A stretch of DNA of 64,000 bases from Pedobacter sp. SYSU D00535 (GTDB lineage: Bacteria; Bacteroidota; Bacteroidia; Sphingobacteriales; Sphingobacteriaceae). The DNA is taken from positions 868,001 through 932,000 of the forward strand of contig NZ_JAFEWD010000001.1 in assembly GCF_017355855.1 (NCBI RefSeq). The letters are read 5' to 3'. Numbering within the stretch: the stretch's first letter is position 1; each line of letters opens with the position of its first letter. Both the position numbers and the translations under genes were made by a program. The notes under the pieces were generated by a model. That model had not been told where the DNA came from. It saw only the letters and a program-made list of their open reading frames with translations, and did not search any database. Shown one piece after another: positions 42,006 through 51,853 of this stretch.

Positions 42006-42670
42006 CCCTTATTTACCACTCGGATCTTAGCTAGTTTCACCTGATACTTATCAAAGGAGGGATGTGTTGAGCTGATCTCCTGATCTCCCATTATCGCCCG
42101 GAGTTCCTCTGAGTCCTGTTCCGCTTCCAATGAAAACACTCCTCCAAAGCAGGGTATTTCTCCTGCCAGTTTTCCTTTATCAAAGCTTACAAAGGTGCCC
42201 CCGTAATCCCAACCAAAACCATATAATTTCAATGATTTACCGTTCATTTTCTCGATCTCTTTCAAGGTAGTACCGATTTTGATGCCATTAGCAAATGCAT
42301 AGGGAGCATTCGGCTGAGAAATCTCCAGATAATCAATGGTGTTAAAAGGAGCTTTCTTCTCCTTCCACACTATAGTAATTTCGCGGGAAGTACCTCTCCA
42401 CGCTTTTGTAATCAGCCCTTCAAACATTCCCTCGAGCATCAGGGAGTCCTGAACCAAATTATCCTTGCCCAACTTTTCTTCCAAAGCGGGAAGATCGTCT
42501 CCCAATTCAATGGAACCTATTCCCCAACAAGTAATTTGGTCAGAGTTTTCGTGAGTACCTAAGTTGGAGGATGATTGGTCGAAGGCAGCAGAGTCAGCGC
42601 CGGAACTCGTTGTTTTCTGCTGCTGACAGCTGATAAAAACGACTATAAAAAACGAAAGGAAAAAACGCAT
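42002..42670 (-). CDS. Lipoprotein of unknown function, copy 1 of tandem paralogues
   Basis: A 222-aa exported lipoprotein. The N-terminus MRFFLSFFIVVFISC is a short signal peptide with lipobox FISC, then a disordered Ser/Gln stretch. The domain starts with ITCWGIGSIELGDDLPALEE, similar to ISCDGIGEAKLSDTYADLEK of the following gene, and both keep the pattern IGxxLxExxKxNG and PCxGGxxxxE towards the end. I do not recognise the family. The pair is a tandem duplication with moderate divergence (about one third identity by eye). It ends 4 bases inside the HsdR_N gene and starts 34 bases after the second copy's stop. Confidence 0.8.
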   Translation of the reverse strand: MRFFLSFFIVVFISCQQQKTTSSGADSAAFDQSSSNLGTHENSDQITCWGIGSIELGDDLPALEEKLGKDNLVQDSLMLEGMFEGLITKAWRGTSREITIVWKEKKAPFNTIDYLEISQPNAPYAFANGIKIGTTLKEIEKMNGKSLKLYGFGWDYGGTFVSFDKGKLAGEIPCFGGVFSLEAEQDSEELRAIMGDQEISSTHPSFDKYQVKLAKIRVVNKG

Positions 42671-42704
42671 GGGCTTTTTCCTTTCAAAAATATCAATTCT
42701 TTAC

Positions 42705-43340
42705 TTATTGTTTTGCAGAAACCCGGATGCTGCTTAAAACCACCTCCATCCGTTGCAATAGTTTATCGTAGGATTCCAGCACCTCCTGCTTTTTAAAATT
42801 CTCATGCTCGGCCGCGTAGATATTCGTTTGCTTCACCCACTCGAGCTTTCCTCCCAAGCAAGGAGTTACCTTCGTAATCTCACCATTGTTGAAGGTAGTA
42901 ATTAAGCCGCTCTGTTCTTCCGCATAAAAGTTCCGGAAAGTCACAGGCATGCTCCCGTTCTTCTTCACCACTTCCCGGAGAGTTAATCCAATACGCACAC
43001 TATCTTTTGTGAGATAAGAAGACATTGCATCTGTCGCCTCCATGTACTTGATGCGTTTGTAGGGCTGACTCTTTTCTTCCCAAAAAATATTAATCTGCTC
43101 TGGCTTATTTTCCCACAAAGTGGTGTATTTCCCTAATTCAGTATTTTCGTGCTCCGACAAGGCCGCAGCGCCGAACTTCTTTTCCAGATCTGCATACGTA
43201 TCGCTTAGCTTCGCCTCCCCTATTCCGTCGCAGGAGATAAGTTTTTTGGGATCAATCTGAGGTTCGGGAGCTTTTGCCACCTGTTTCTGCTGACAGGAAA
43301 ACAATCCGGCAAGGAATACTAATAGAAAGGTTTTTTTCAT
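42705..43340 (-). CDS. Lipoprotein of unknown function, copy 2 of tandem paralogues
   Basis: A 211-aa lipoprotein. The ATG at 43340 gives the signal peptide MKKTFLLVFLAGLFSC with lipobox LFSC; an upstream in-frame start would add 16 residues without support. The body matches the neighbouring gene: GIGEAKLSDTYADLEKKFG against GIGSIELGDDLPALEEKLG; IGLTLREVVKKNG against IGTTLKEIEKMNG; and TPCLGGKLEW against IPCFGGVFSL. It is longer in the C-terminal helix than its partner. The common ancestor and function are unknown; both are likely attached to the envelope. Confidence 0.8.
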   Translation of the reverse strand: MKKTFLLVFLAGLFSCQQKQVAKAPEPQIDPKKLISCDGIGEAKLSDTYADLEKKFGAAALSEHENTELGKYTTLWENKPEQINIFWEEKSQPYKRIKYMEATDAMSSYLTKDSVRIGLTLREVVKKNGSMPVTFRNFYAEEQSGLITTFNNGEITKVTPCLGGKLEWVKQTNIYAAEHENFKKQEVLESYDKLLQRMEVVLSSIRVSAKQ

Positions 43341-43390
43341 AAAAATTGCATCTAAGGTTTTAGGGTCTAAAATATCAAATAAGAACAATT

Positions 43391-43425
43391 AAAAAGAGTC
43401 CGCCCTCACCCGGCGGACCCTTTTT
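43391..43425 (-). terminator. Terminator of valS
   Basis: GTCCGCC (43398-43404) pairs with GGCGGAC (43412-43418) around CTCACCC, with T-tracts on both strands. It lies three bases after the valS stop and in front of the lipoprotein pair. Confidence 0.75.
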
Positions 43426-43427
43426 AT

Positions 43428-46058
43428 CTACAAGACTTTTAAACTCTCCTGCAGCATTGCAATCTTCGCTTCGGCATCTGCCTTCTTTTTGCGCTCGTTG
43501 TCCACGATGTCGGCCTTGGCGTTCTGCACAAAACGCTCATTAGACAGCTTGGCATCCACTGACTTTAAAAAGCCGTGCAGGTACTCCAATTCCTTGCTGA
43601 TACGTTCTTTTTCAGCTTCTTTGTCGATGTTGCCTTCCAGCACTACAAAGAACTCGTCGCGACCAGCGATAAAAGAAGTTGCACCGGCAATTTTATCTTC
43701 AGCAAAAGAGAAATCGCTGATGTTAGCCAGCTTTTTAATCACTGTAAGATTCGAATCGTAGTCTATCCCCGAATTCACTTTCACGGAAAGAGGCAATGCT
43801 TCTTTCGGAGAAATCTGCTTACTGTTTCTGATGTTGCGAACCTCAGAAATTACCTGCTTAACAATTTCAACCTCTTTCAATAGATTTTCATCCACGGACT
43901 GGGAATGCGGATAAGAAGCTACAATACAGCAGTCGTCAGCCGTTCTCTCTCCAAATATCTCGTCGTGCCATAGCTCCTCGGAGATAAAAGGCATAAACGG
44001 ATGAATTAAGGTTAACACCCTTTCAAAGAAAGCAGTAGTTGCATCAAAAGTAGCTTTATCGATAGGTTGCTGGTAGGCAGGTTTTACCATTTCCAGGTAC
44101 CAGGAACAGAAGTCATCCCACACGAGCTTATAAATCGCCATAAGCGCTTCAGATAGTCTGTACTGACTAAAGTGACTCTCGATCTCGGCCAAGGCCTCGT
44201 TGAACCGGTTGTCAAACCAGTGTATTGCTTTTGCATTCGGTGCTTCCAATTCGCTGTTTACCTCCCAGCCTTTCACCAGTCTGAATGCATTCCAGATCTT
44301 GTTGGCGAAGTTTCTACCCTGCTCGCAATAACTTTCGTCGAACATCAAATCGTTGCCCGCAGGAGAACACAGAAGCATTCCCACCCGTACACCGTCTGCT
44401 CCGTATTTTTCAATTAAATCGATTGGATCCGGAGAGTTTCCAAGCGACTTTGACATTTTTCTTCCGATCTTATCACGTACAATACCGGTTAGGTATACAT
44501 TCCTGAACGGAACTTCTCCCCTAAACTCATTTCCTGCCATGATCATACGGGCTACCCAGAAGAAGAGGATTTCGGGTGCAGTCACCAGGTCGTTGGTTGG
44601 ATAGTAATAGTTCAAATCGGCGTTCCCTTCTTTTTCAGGATGACCGCAAACGGAAGGATCAAACACGGAAATCGGCCATAGCCAGGATGAGAACCAGGTG
44701 TCCACTACATCTTCATCCTGACGGATACCGTTAGTTGTGAAACCCGCCTTTTCAAACTCTGCTTCAGCCTCTGATTGTGTTTTTGCCACTACCCACTGTC
44801 CGCTCTCGTTGTACCATGCCGGAATCCTCTGACCCCACCAAAGTTGTCGGCTAATACACCAATCCTTCACGTTTTCCATCCAGTGGCGGTAGGTGTTGAT
44901 AAACTTGTCAGGAATTAATTTGATATCTCCATTTAGCACGTAGTCGAGAGCCGGCTTAGCCATCTCCTCCATCTTGCAGAACCACTGCATAGAAAGCTTG
45001 GGTTCAATAGCTGCGTCTGTGCGCTCGGAAAAACCCACGTGCGACTTGTAATCTTCTACCTTATCAAGCTGACCTGCTTCTTCCAGCATGACGGCCACCT
45101 TTTTACGGGCAGCAAAGCGGTCCTCTCCTACTAGGATTTCTGCTTTTTCGTTTAAAGTTCCGTCATCATTTAAAATATCGATTACCGGAAGCTGATGTTT
45201 CAAACCTAGTTCGTAGTCGTTCAGGTCATGCGCAGGCGTAACCTTCAAACATCCGGTTCCGAACTCCATTTCCACGTATTCATCCTCAATCAGCGGTATT
45301 TCGCGATTGATCAAAGGAACGAGGACCTTCTTGCCTTTCAGATGTTTATATCGCTCATCGTTTGGATTAATACAGACAGCCGTATCCGCCATGATGGTTT
45401 CAGGACGCGTAGTAGCGATCGTTACAAACTCGTCGGCAGACCCTGCAACGGCGTATTTGATATAATAGAGCTTTTGATTGACCTCCTTACGGATTACCTC
45501 TTCATCCGAAACGGCGGTTTTTCCCTTGGGATCCCAATTTACCATGCGCACGCCACGGTACACCAGGCCTTTTTTGTACAGGTGAATGAAGGTGTCAATT
45601 ACGGCTTCTGAAAGCGCCTCATCCATGGTAAAGCTGGTTCTATCCCAATCGCAGGAAGCTCCTAGCTTCTCCAACTGCTTCAGGATGATGCCACCGTACT
45701 TCTCTTTCCACTCCCAGGCATATTTTAGAAACTCTTCCCGGGTGATGTCCTTTTTTTCAATCCCTCGTTCTTTGAGCATGGCCACCACCTTCGCTTCTGT
45801 AGCAATAGAAGCGTGGTCTGTTCCGGGTACCCAGCATGCATTTTTACCCTGCATTCTTGCCCGGCGGATCAGCACATCCTGGATGGTATTGTTAAGCATA
45901 TGCCCCATATGTAAAACTCCGGTAACGTTAGGTGGAGGAATTACAATCGTATAAGGTTCGCGGTCGTCGGGTACGGATTTGAAAAATTTCTTATCCAGCC
46001 AGTACTGATACCACTTATCTTCTGTTTCTTTTGGGTTATATGTTTTAGCGATGCTCAT
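43428..46058 (-). CDS. valS: Valine--tRNA ligase
   Basis: Class I aminoacyl-tRNA synthetase, 876 aa, cytoplasmic, which charges tRNA-Val. The HIGH-type signature is HMGH at residues 50-53 ([14 protein letters not shown]), the KMSKS motif is [16 protein letters not shown], and an editing domain with [20 protein letters not shown] lies between. The anticodon-binding and C-terminal coiled-coil arm ([20 protein letters not shown] and [14 protein letters not shown]) are typical of ValRS. Length is normal for Bacteroidota. The transcript probably starts at the TAnnTTTG box at 46084-46091. Confidence 0.96.
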   Translation of the reverse strand: MSIAKTYNPKETEDKWYQYWLDKKFFKSVPDDREPYTIVIPPPNVTGVLHMGHMLNNTIQDVLIRRARMQGKNACWVPGTDHASIATEAKVVAMLKERGIEKKDITREEFLKYAWEWKEKYGGIILKQLEKLGASCDWDRTSFTMDEALSEAVIDTFIHLYKKGLVYRGVRMVNWDPKGKTAVSDEEVIRKEVNQKLYYIKYAVAGSADEFVTIATTRPETIMADTAVCINPNDERYKHLKGKKVLVPLINREIPLIEDEYVEMEFGTGCLKVTPAHDLNDYELGLKHQLPVIDILNDDGTLNEKAEILVGEDRFAARKKVAVMLEEAGQLDKVEDYKSHVGFSERTDAAIEPKLSMQWFCKMEEMAKPALDYVLNGDIKLIPDKFINTYRHWMENVKDWCISRQLWWGQRIPAWYNESGQWVVAKTQSEAEAEFEKAGFTTNGIRQDEDVVDTWFSSWLWPISVFDPSVCGHPEKEGNADLNYYYPTNDLVTAPEILFFWVARMIMAGNEFRGEVPFRNVYLTGIVRDKIGRKMSKSLGNSPDPIDLIEKYGADGVRVGMLLCSPAGNDLMFDESYCEQGRNFANKIWNAFRLVKGWEVNSELEAPNAKAIHWFDNRFNEALAEIESHFSQYRLSEALMAIYKLVWDDFCSWYLEMVKPAYQQPIDKATFDATTAFFERVLTLIHPFMPFISEELWHDEIFGERTADDCCIVASYPHSQSVDENLLKEVEIVKQVISEVRNIRNSKQISPKEALPLSVKVNSGIDYDSNLTVIKKLANISDFSFAEDKIAGATSFIAGRDEFFVVLEGNIDKEAEKERISKELEYLHGFLKSVDAKLSNERFVQNAKADIVDNERKKKADAEAKIAMLQESLKVL

Positions 46059-46083
46059 AATGTTATTGAGAGAAATTGAGGTG

Positions 46084-46091
46084 CAAAAATA
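46084..46091 (-). promoter_or_regulatory. Possible -7 promoter element of valS
   Basis: The minus-strand TATTTTTG matches TAnnTTTG and lies 26 bases before the valS ATG. No clear TTG lies 19 bases upstream (TGA instead), so this is a weak call. Confidence 0.35.
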
Positions 46092-46299
46092 AGCTTTCAG
46101 GCGGTAATCTTCAGACCCTTTTTAGTCGGCAGGAATGGTGCCAAGAAAAACAAAATCGGGCTAACAATAATTTAATAGGTATAAAGTTTAAGATATGTTG
46201 ATCTATAAAAACATGAAACTGCGCAGTAATACCAAGTTCTCAAACTTTATTTTGGACTATTTATGCCTGGGTCGATTAATAAGATGGTTTAACAAATAG

Positions 46300-46713
46300 C
46301 TATAAAAAACTTTCAAGAGCCAGGCGGTAACTCTGCAAGCCAAAACCCGTAATGACACCTTTGCAGTTTTTTGCCATTCGGGATGTATGCCGGAACTCTT
46401 CACGGGCATAGACATTAGAAATGTGGACTTCTATAACCGGAGTATTTATACCAGCAATAGCATCAGCAATAGCAATAGATGTATGCGTGTATGCGCCGGC
46501 GTTCATAATAACGCCATCATAGCTAAAACCTACTTCATGAAGTTTGTTAATGATTTCGCCCTCTGTATTGCTTTGAAAGTATTCCATCTCCACAGCCGGG
46601 TACTTAGCTCTTAACTCTTCCAGAAAAGATTCAAATCCCTTATCTCCATAAATAGACTTCTCCCGAATTCCGAGCAGGTTAAGATTGGGGCCGTTTATGA
46701 TTTGTATTTTCAT
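46300..46713 (-). CDS. aroQ: Type II 3-dehydroquinate dehydratase
   Basis: Third enzyme of the shikimate pathway, converting 3-dehydroquinate to 3-dehydroshikimate through an enolate. The signature MKIQIINGPNLNLLGIREKS with the catalytic Tyr of IYG, MEYFQSNTEGEIINKLHEVG, IMNAGAYTHTSIAIADAI with the His, and VIEVHISNVYAREEFRHTSR with the conserved Arg are all present. The 137 aa length is typical of AroQ. It is divergent from xerD with 108 bases between them. Confidence 0.95.
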   Translation of the reverse strand: MKIQIINGPNLNLLGIREKSIYGDKGFESFLEELRAKYPAVEMEYFQSNTEGEIINKLHEVGFSYDGVIMNAGAYTHTSIAIADAIAGINTPVIEVHISNVYAREEFRHTSRMAKNCKGVITGFGLQSYRLALESFL

Positions 46714-46821
46714 CTAAATAATATGTTCTTTGGTTTCGATATCAAAAAAATCAGCTGTTGAATTATTGGTTTCAAACTTAAGAGTTTTAGGCGTTATTTC
46801 AGCAGTCGCACAAAATTTGGA

Positions 46822-47718
46822 ATGGATTGGACAAGCACGATCAGGGGATTTAGAACGCATTTGAAACTGGAGCGTTCACTGTCGCCTAACAGCGTAGAAG
46901 CGTATCTGCGGGATGTGGACAAACTGTATCAGTACGCAGAGACCCTTGGTGGGAAAGCTCCGGAAACGATCGGCACGAGTGATCTAAAAAACTTTCTCAT
47001 CTGGATAAATGAACTAGGGATGACTGCGCAGACGCAAGCGCGAGTACTGTCGGGTTTGAAGGCTTTTTTCAGATACATGGTGCTTGAAAACATCATCAGT
47101 ACGGATCCCGCCGCATTAATTGAAAGTCCGCGACTAAGCAGAAAACTGCCTGACACTCTTAGTATCCACGAAATTAATCAACTAATTGCAGCAATAGACC
47201 TTTCTAAACCAGAGGGCATGCGTAACAAGGCACTGCTGGAGGTATTGTATGGCTGTGGCTTACGGGTATCAGAAGTGTGTAACCTCAAAATTTCAAACCT
47301 CTACCTCGATATCGAATTTGTAAAAGTCACCGGTAAAGGAGACAAGGAACGTCTTGTTCCCATCGGATCTTCGGCGGTCAAGTTTCTAAATATTTTCTTG
47401 CAGGAGATTCGGGTTCATATGCCAATTAAGCCCGGTAAAGAGGATTTTGTCTTTTTAAATCGTCGCGGCTCGCCCTTAAGCAGGGTCATGGTTTTCCTGA
47501 TCATTAAAGATCTGGCAGTGAAAGCAGGTTTAAAAAAAACGATCAGCCCCCATACTTTCAGGCACTCATTCGCTACTCATCTTATCGAGGGCGGAGCGGA
47601 TCTTCGGGCGGTACAAGAAATGCTGGGGCATGAGAGTATCACCACCACTGAGATCTACACCCATCTGGACAGAGATTATCTGAGGGATACGATCATCCAG
47701 TACCATCCGAGAAGCTAA
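46822..47718 (+). CDS. xerD: Site-specific tyrosine recombinase XerD
   Basis: Tyrosine recombinase that resolves chromosome dimers at dif together with its partner. The N-terminal core-binding domain shows LSPNSVEAYLRDVDKLYQYA and VLSGLKAFFRYMVLENII. The catalytic domain has LLEVLYGCGLRVSEVCNLKI (Arg), KVTGKGDKERLVPIGSSAVK (Lys), SPHTFRHSFATHLIEGGADL (His-x-x-Arg) and QEMLGHESITTTEIYTHLDR (His and the nucleophilic Tyr). Length is 298 aa and the sequence is intact. There is no integrase or mobile element context; it is the housekeeping copy by position and size. Confidence 0.93.
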   Translation: MDWTSTIRGFRTHLKLERSLSPNSVEAYLRDVDKLYQYAETLGGKAPETIGTSDLKNFLIWINELGMTAQTQARVLSGLKAFFRYMVLENIISTDPAALIESPRLSRKLPDTLSIHEINQLIAAIDLSKPEGMRNKALLEVLYGCGLRVSEVCNLKISNLYLDIEFVKVTGKGDKERLVPIGSSAVKFLNIFLQEIRVHMPIKPGKEDFVFLNRRGSPLSRVMVFLIIKDLAVKAGLKKTISPHTFRHSFATHLIEGGADLRAVQEMLGHESITTTEIYTHLDRDYLRDTIIQYHPRS

Positions 47719-47750
47719 AAAAAAGCCTGCTCGGTTTTACCCAACAGGCT
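47717..47750 (-). terminator. Terminator of the PRC-barrel gene
   Basis: On the minus strand AGCCTG and CAGGCT (47750-47745 with 47729-47724) enclose a 15-base loop, followed by eight T (47724-47717). It overlaps the last base pairs of xerD. Confidence 0.7.
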
Positions 47751-47767
47751 ATGAGGCGAAGCTCTAG

Positions 47768-48517
47768 TTAAAATCTACCGTAGTAGCTCCCGAAATGGGT
47801 ATCGAAGTCGTCACCGTGGGTCATTGATTCATCGTAGTGCGGAGAATCTTTGATCTCCTCTTTTGAAAGACTTACAACTACTTCAGACATTTCCCATCTA
47901 ATGTCCCGGATCACCCTTGGAGGGATCAGAATTTTCTTGTCTTTAAACCAACCGCCAATATCTGCAACCATGTACTCTATTTTCCAGCTCTGGTCGTCAA
48001 AAACAAAGTCGTCGATTTCGCCAATACTACCATCAGATGCGTGGATCGAATAGCCTTTCACCTCTGAAGTACTGCGAAGATGCGTATCGGTATGCGTATG
48101 CTTTTCGGCGGTTTCCTCTGCCTGGCGCATGTGGATCTCCTCCTCCAGGGGCATGGAATTATAAGCCATCATTCCTACTGTAAAGTAGCCCGACTGCCAA
48201 TAGCGGTTCCATGGGTAATACTCGTGCATCAACTGCTCGTGTTCGCGGGAAACCGGCTTTTCAGTGTCAATGTCTGGTCCGTTCTTGATTTGTTCGCGGG
48301 TTAAGTTGATCGGAAACACACCGGCGTTAAAGTCAGGCTGTTGAACAGAATCTGTAGAGATCAGCACCTTTTTTCCTGAAAACCAATTTCCGGTTTCTAC
48401 TACCAGGTAACGTACAGTCCAGGTCTGATCGTCAAAATAAAAGCCTTTCACCTCACCGATATCGCCGTCCGTGGCCCCCATTTTATATCCTAATAAGCTT
48501 TTTACATTTCGTAACAT
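47768..48517 (-). CDS. Protein with two PRC-barrel domains
   Basis: A 249-aa soluble protein with two copies of the PRC-barrel. The first is SLLGYKMGATDGDIGEVKGF with YLVVETGNWFSGKKVLISTD (about 5-75), the second VKGYSIHASDGSIGEIDDFV with YMVADIGGWFKDKKILIPPR (about 148-215). Between them is a linker rich in His, Glu and Thr. The C-terminus DFDTHFGSYYGRF is typical of stress-type PRC proteins. The function is unknown, though similar proteins occur with envelope stress genes. It stands alone with a palindrome upstream at 48574-48596 and a terminator after it. Confidence 0.88.
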   Translation of the reverse strand: MLRNVKSLLGYKMGATDGDIGEVKGFYFDDQTWTVRYLVVETGNWFSGKKVLISTDSVQQPDFNAGVFPINLTREQIKNGPDIDTEKPVSREHEQLMHEYYPWNRYWQSGYFTVGMMAYNSMPLEEEIHMRQAEETAEKHTHTDTHLRSTSEVKGYSIHASDGSIGEIDDFVFDDQSWKIEYMVADIGGWFKDKKILIPPRVIRDIRWEMSEVVVSLSKEEIKDSPHYDESMTHGDDFDTHFGSYYGRF

Positions 48518-48573
48518 AGTACCTCCGTTTTTATAGTTATTGATTAAGTACTTTAACCATTAGAGTATTTATA

Positions 48574-48596
48574 CTTAGTACAACCATTGTACCAAG
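48574..48596. promoter_or_regulatory. Palindrome upstream of the PRC-barrel gene
   Basis: GTACAACCATTGTAC (48578-48592) is a perfect inverted repeat of six-base arms. Extended outward it is a 23-bp palindrome, CTTAGTACAA and TTGTACCAAG, with one mismatch. It lies about 60 bases before the ATG at 48517. A regulator-binding role is inference. Confidence 0.4.
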
Positions 48597-48670
48597 TGTT
48601 TGTTTAGTAGAACCAATTAACCCTCAAACAATTAAGCCTACAGTCGCGACTGAAGGAGAAGCTACTACCC

Positions 48671-49909
48671 CTACTGCGACCGCGCCTTGCTTTGGTCCTC
48701 TTGTTCAACATCCAGCCGGAGTTCATCCAGAAGCAGTTTGTACTTCTCTTCCTTATCCACAAACTTAAGCTGCTCTATCAATTGAAGCAACGCTTTCCGT
48801 ACTAGCCTATCTTTGCGACCATAGTCCCATATTGCTAAGACCGAGGCCTCAAAGAGCTCCTCGAAGCTCCTTTCGCGTGTGATAACCCGCAACTTACCCT
48901 GGCCATCTAGCAGCGCATTTGGAATGTCCTTAAACATCCGAAAAGCGAGAAGGTCTGTCAGGGCATTGAGACTCATTATTGCAGTCCCCGGATCATTGAT
49001 CCCCGGGCTTAGCGCCTTCATCCCGGCTTCCGTCAGATGCTGAAATCCATAGTAAGGATTTTTGTCGATCTCCTGACCATAGTAAAAGTCGATATTGGAG
49101 AAAATCTTCGCGTTACAGTCTTCATCTATGTTCCCTTTCAGGATGAGAAAGGGCGTTCCTTTTAGTATGTAGCTACCCTCAGGATGCAGAAACTGAATTT
49201 GGAAGTCATGTTTTTCAGCTAGTTTAATTAGTCCTGCAGCACTGAAACCCTGAAAGTAACCACTTTCATTCGCAAGGATCTGCTGCCCTTCCAAAGTCAT
49301 GGCAATCGTCTCTACACGTTTCATTTTGAAGATATAGCGATTCAGCGTTCGCATGGTCTGGTGATGGAGGCGTTGAATTAATTGTTGGTAAATAAAAGAC
49401 TGGGTAATATGATGCAGGAAATAGACAAAAAGAAAAATGTCCAGAATAGTAAAAAATACCAGAAGGTAAACACTAAATGAAGGCACGTTTTTATCGTCAG
49501 CCGCCTCGCTTATGTTGCTGAGCAACAACAACGAATAAACGACGGTTCCTATGTAGAAACTCAGTACCAACTTTTGTTTCCAGTCACTTATCACGTTATC
49601 GAGTAACCTGTTACTCATTTGAGAAGCCGCCTGATTCATAACCAGCATCACCAGTGAAAAGCTGAAGACGGTTAAAGAAATAATTCCTGTAGCTATAGTA
49701 GACACAACAGTCCGGGCGGTATCAGCATCCTTGAGGGTTAGCCAGGTAACTCTCTCATTTAACCACAATCCCCATCCGGCAGAGTCAAGTTCCATTGCAA
49801 GAATTGCAAGCAGTACGAACACAAAGGCAATTATTGCAGGAAAAAAGGCAATACTATGAAGAAATTTATTAGAGTACTTTCTTATGATCTTTAAAAGATA
49901 ACCGTCCAT
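48671..49909 (-). CDS. DUF2254 family membrane protein
   Basis: A 412-aa membrane protein of the DUF2254 family. Four hydrophobic segments occupy the first half (about residues 18-42, 65-90, 108-130 and 145-170), with the conserved FSFSLVMLVMNQAASQMSNR block between. The C-terminal part is soluble with AGMKALSPGINDPGTAIMSL, the strongest signature of the family, and IWDYGRKDRLVRKALLQLIE. Function is unknown. It is a single gene with 258 bases to prfC and no operon partner. Confidence 0.87.
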   Translation of the reverse strand: MDGYLLKIIRKYSNKFLHSIAFFPAIIAFVFVLLAILAMELDSAGWGLWLNERVTWLTLKDADTARTVVSTIATGIISLTVFSFSLVMLVMNQAASQMSNRLLDNVISDWKQKLVLSFYIGTVVYSLLLLSNISEAADDKNVPSFSVYLLVFFTILDIFLFVYFLHHITQSFIYQQLIQRLHHQTMRTLNRYIFKMKRVETIAMTLEGQQILANESGYFQGFSAAGLIKLAEKHDFQIQFLHPEGSYILKGTPFLILKGNIDEDCNAKIFSNIDFYYGQEIDKNPYYGFQHLTEAGMKALSPGINDPGTAIMSLNALTDLLAFRMFKDIPNALLDGQGKLRVITRERSFEELFEASVLAIWDYGRKDRLVRKALLQLIEQLKFVDKEEKYKLLLDELRLDVEQEDQSKARSQ

Positions 49910-50051
49910 ATTTACTGCGCGTTTTACAGGAGAAACAGTGTTGCCGCAGATTGTTTTAATCCGATATAAAGTTGAGACAAACTGTTTCCGCGCTAGTTTT
50001 AAACCTACCCTGGTAACATCAACTTTTATTCGGACAGCGTTAAAAAATCGC

Positions 50052-50059
50052 TACCTTTG
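50052..50059 (+). promoter_or_regulatory. Promoter -7 element upstream of prfC
   Basis: TACCTTTG matches the Bacteroidota -7 element TAnnTTTG. Nineteen bases upstream lies TTCG, a weak -33. Transcription would begin near 50065, giving a leader of about 100 bases before the ATG at 50168. Confidence 0.45.
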
Positions 50060-50167
50060 TCGCCGATGAAGAAGAACATCCAAACATATTTAGTTAACCT
50101 TCTATTCTTCTAACACCTTTAATTTCAAGAAAGTACTTTTCTGCGTTTTACTACGTAAGTAAATATC

Positions 50168-51769
50168 ATGAGCAATCATACCGAAATAGAAAAAAGAAAA
50201 ACCTTCGCCATTATCAGTCACCCGGATGCTGGTAAAACTACGCTAACGGAGAAGTTCCTGTTATTTGGTGGGGCTATCAATACCGCCGGGGCTATTAAAA
50301 GAAACAAGGCGAATCAGAATACCACCTCCGATTTTATGGAGATTGAAAAGCAGCGTGGAATTTCCGTTGCTACGTCCGTGATGGGTTTTGAGTATAATGG
50401 AAAACGGATTAACATTCTAGATACTCCCGGTCACAAAGATTTTGCGGAGGATACCTACCGAACGCTGTCTGCCGTAGATAGTGTTATCCTGGTGGTAGAC
50501 AGCGTGAAAGGGGTTGAGGAGCAAACGCAGAAGCTGATGGAAGTTTGCCGCATGCGGAATACCCCGGTAATCATCTTTATCAATAAGCTCGATCGTGAAG
50601 GTAAAGACCCTTTTGATTTGCTGGATGAGCTTGAAGATATCTTAAAGATCAGCGTTTGTCCGCAGTCCTGGCCCATCGGTCAGGGATATACCTTTAAGGG
50701 AGTGTACAACATTCACGGGAATCAGCTGAACCTGTTTGAACCGGACAAGAGCAAAGTAACCGAGCCTGTTATTCAGGTGAAAAACCTGGAGGACGAACTT
50801 TTGAAGGAACATCTGGCGGAAAAACCGCTCCAAAAGCTAAAGGAAGATCTGGAGTTGGTAGAAGGCATTTATGGTGCTCTTGATAAAGAAATGTATTTGG
50901 AGGGATTACTGGCGCCGGTTTTCTTCGGCAGTGCCATCAATAATTTTGGTATCAGAGAGTTGTTAGACACCTTCATCAATATTGCTCCCAGTCCTTCGAG
51001 CCGGGAAGCAGAAGAGCGAACAGTTATTGCCACCGAGAAGGCCTTTACGGGATTTGTCTTTAAGATTCACGCCAACCTGGATCCCAACCACCGCGACCGT
51101 ATTGCCTTTTTAAGGATCTGTTCCGGAAAGTTCGAGCGAAACAAGTTCTATTACCATACCAGGTTGGATAAAAAACTGAAGTTCTCCAACCCGATGGATT
51201 TTATGGCCAACGAAAAGAGCCTTGTAGAAGAGGCCTGGCCAGGAGATGTTGTCGGCTTATACGATAGTGGAAACTTCAAAATCGGGGACACCCTGACCGA
51301 AGGAGAAAAACTGCAATTTAAAGGTATTCCGAGCTTCTCGCCCGAGATCTTTAAGGAGGTGGAGAACCGCGACCCGATGAAAACCAAGCAGCTGGAAAAA
51401 GGAATTCAGCAATTAACGGAAGAGGGTGTGGCGCAGCTATTTATCCAGCAACCCGGAAACAGAAAAATCATCGGGACAGTGGGCGAACTGCAGTTCGAGG
51501 TAATCAGCTTCAGGCTAGAGCAGGAATATGGAGCGAAAGCGGGTTTCCGTCCACTATCCTTCAAACGGTCCAGCTGGATGACTTCAAGCGACAAGAAAAA
51601 TCTGGAAGAAATTATATACCGCAGGGCTTCCAATATCGCTTACGATAAAGATGGCAACCCGGTATTTTTAGCTGAAAACGATTGGTCGATCAACACCGCC
51701 CGACGCGATTTCCCGGAAATCGAATTCCATACCACTTCCGAGTTCAATAGAAGAACGGAGAAAGTATAA
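50168..51769 (+). CDS. prfC: Peptide chain release factor 3
   Basis: Translational GTPase that recycles release factors 1 and 2 after peptide release. The G domain carries [13 protein letters not shown] (17-29), the switch region [30 protein letters not shown] and [20 protein letters not shown]. The RF3-specific central and C-terminal domains show [20 protein letters not shown] and [20 protein letters not shown]. At 533 aa the length is normal. It is a single gene with a promoter-like box at 50052-50059 and a strong terminator at 51790-51835. Confidence 0.95.
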   Translation: MSNHTEIEKRKTFAIISHPDAGKTTLTEKFLLFGGAINTAGAIKRNKANQNTTSDFMEIEKQRGISVATSVMGFEYNGKRINILDTPGHKDFAEDTYRTLSAVDSVILVVDSVKGVEEQTQKLMEVCRMRNTPVIIFINKLDREGKDPFDLLDELEDILKISVCPQSWPIGQGYTFKGVYNIHGNQLNLFEPDKSKVTEPVIQVKNLEDELLKEHLAEKPLQKLKEDLELVEGIYGALDKEMYLEGLLAPVFFGSAINNFGIRELLDTFINIAPSPSSREAEERTVIATEKAFTGFVFKIHANLDPNHRDRIAFLRICSGKFERNKFYYHTRLDKKLKFSNPMDFMANEKSLVEEAWPGDVVGLYDSGNFKIGDTLTEGEKLQFKGIPSFSPEIFKEVENRDPMKTKQLEKGIQQLTEEGVAQLFIQQPGNRKIIGTVGELQFEVISFRLEQEYGAKAGFRPLSFKRSSWMTSSDKKNLEEIIYRRASNIAYDKDGNPVFLAENDWSINTARRDFPEIEFHTTSEFNRRTEKV

Positions 51770-51789
51770 GCAAGACTATATAAGGAGTA

Positions 51790-51835
51790 AAGTCCTGATA
51801 CAATGAGAATCGACTCCGTATCAGGACTTCTTTTT
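51790..51835. terminator. Strong terminator between prfC and the pectin locus
   Basis: AAGTCCTGATAC (51790-51801) pairs perfectly with GTATCAGGACTT (51818-51829), a 12-bp stem, followed by CTTTTT on the plus strand. It could also act on the GH2 transcript arriving from the other side, though the minus-strand T-tract is short. Confidence 0.75.
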
Positions 51836-51853
51836 GACTGCTATACACCTCGC

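Noticed and set aside
46822-47718. Tyrosine recombinase as a mobile-element integrase
   Set aside because: Length and motifs match housekeeping XerD and no direct repeats or cargo genes flank it.
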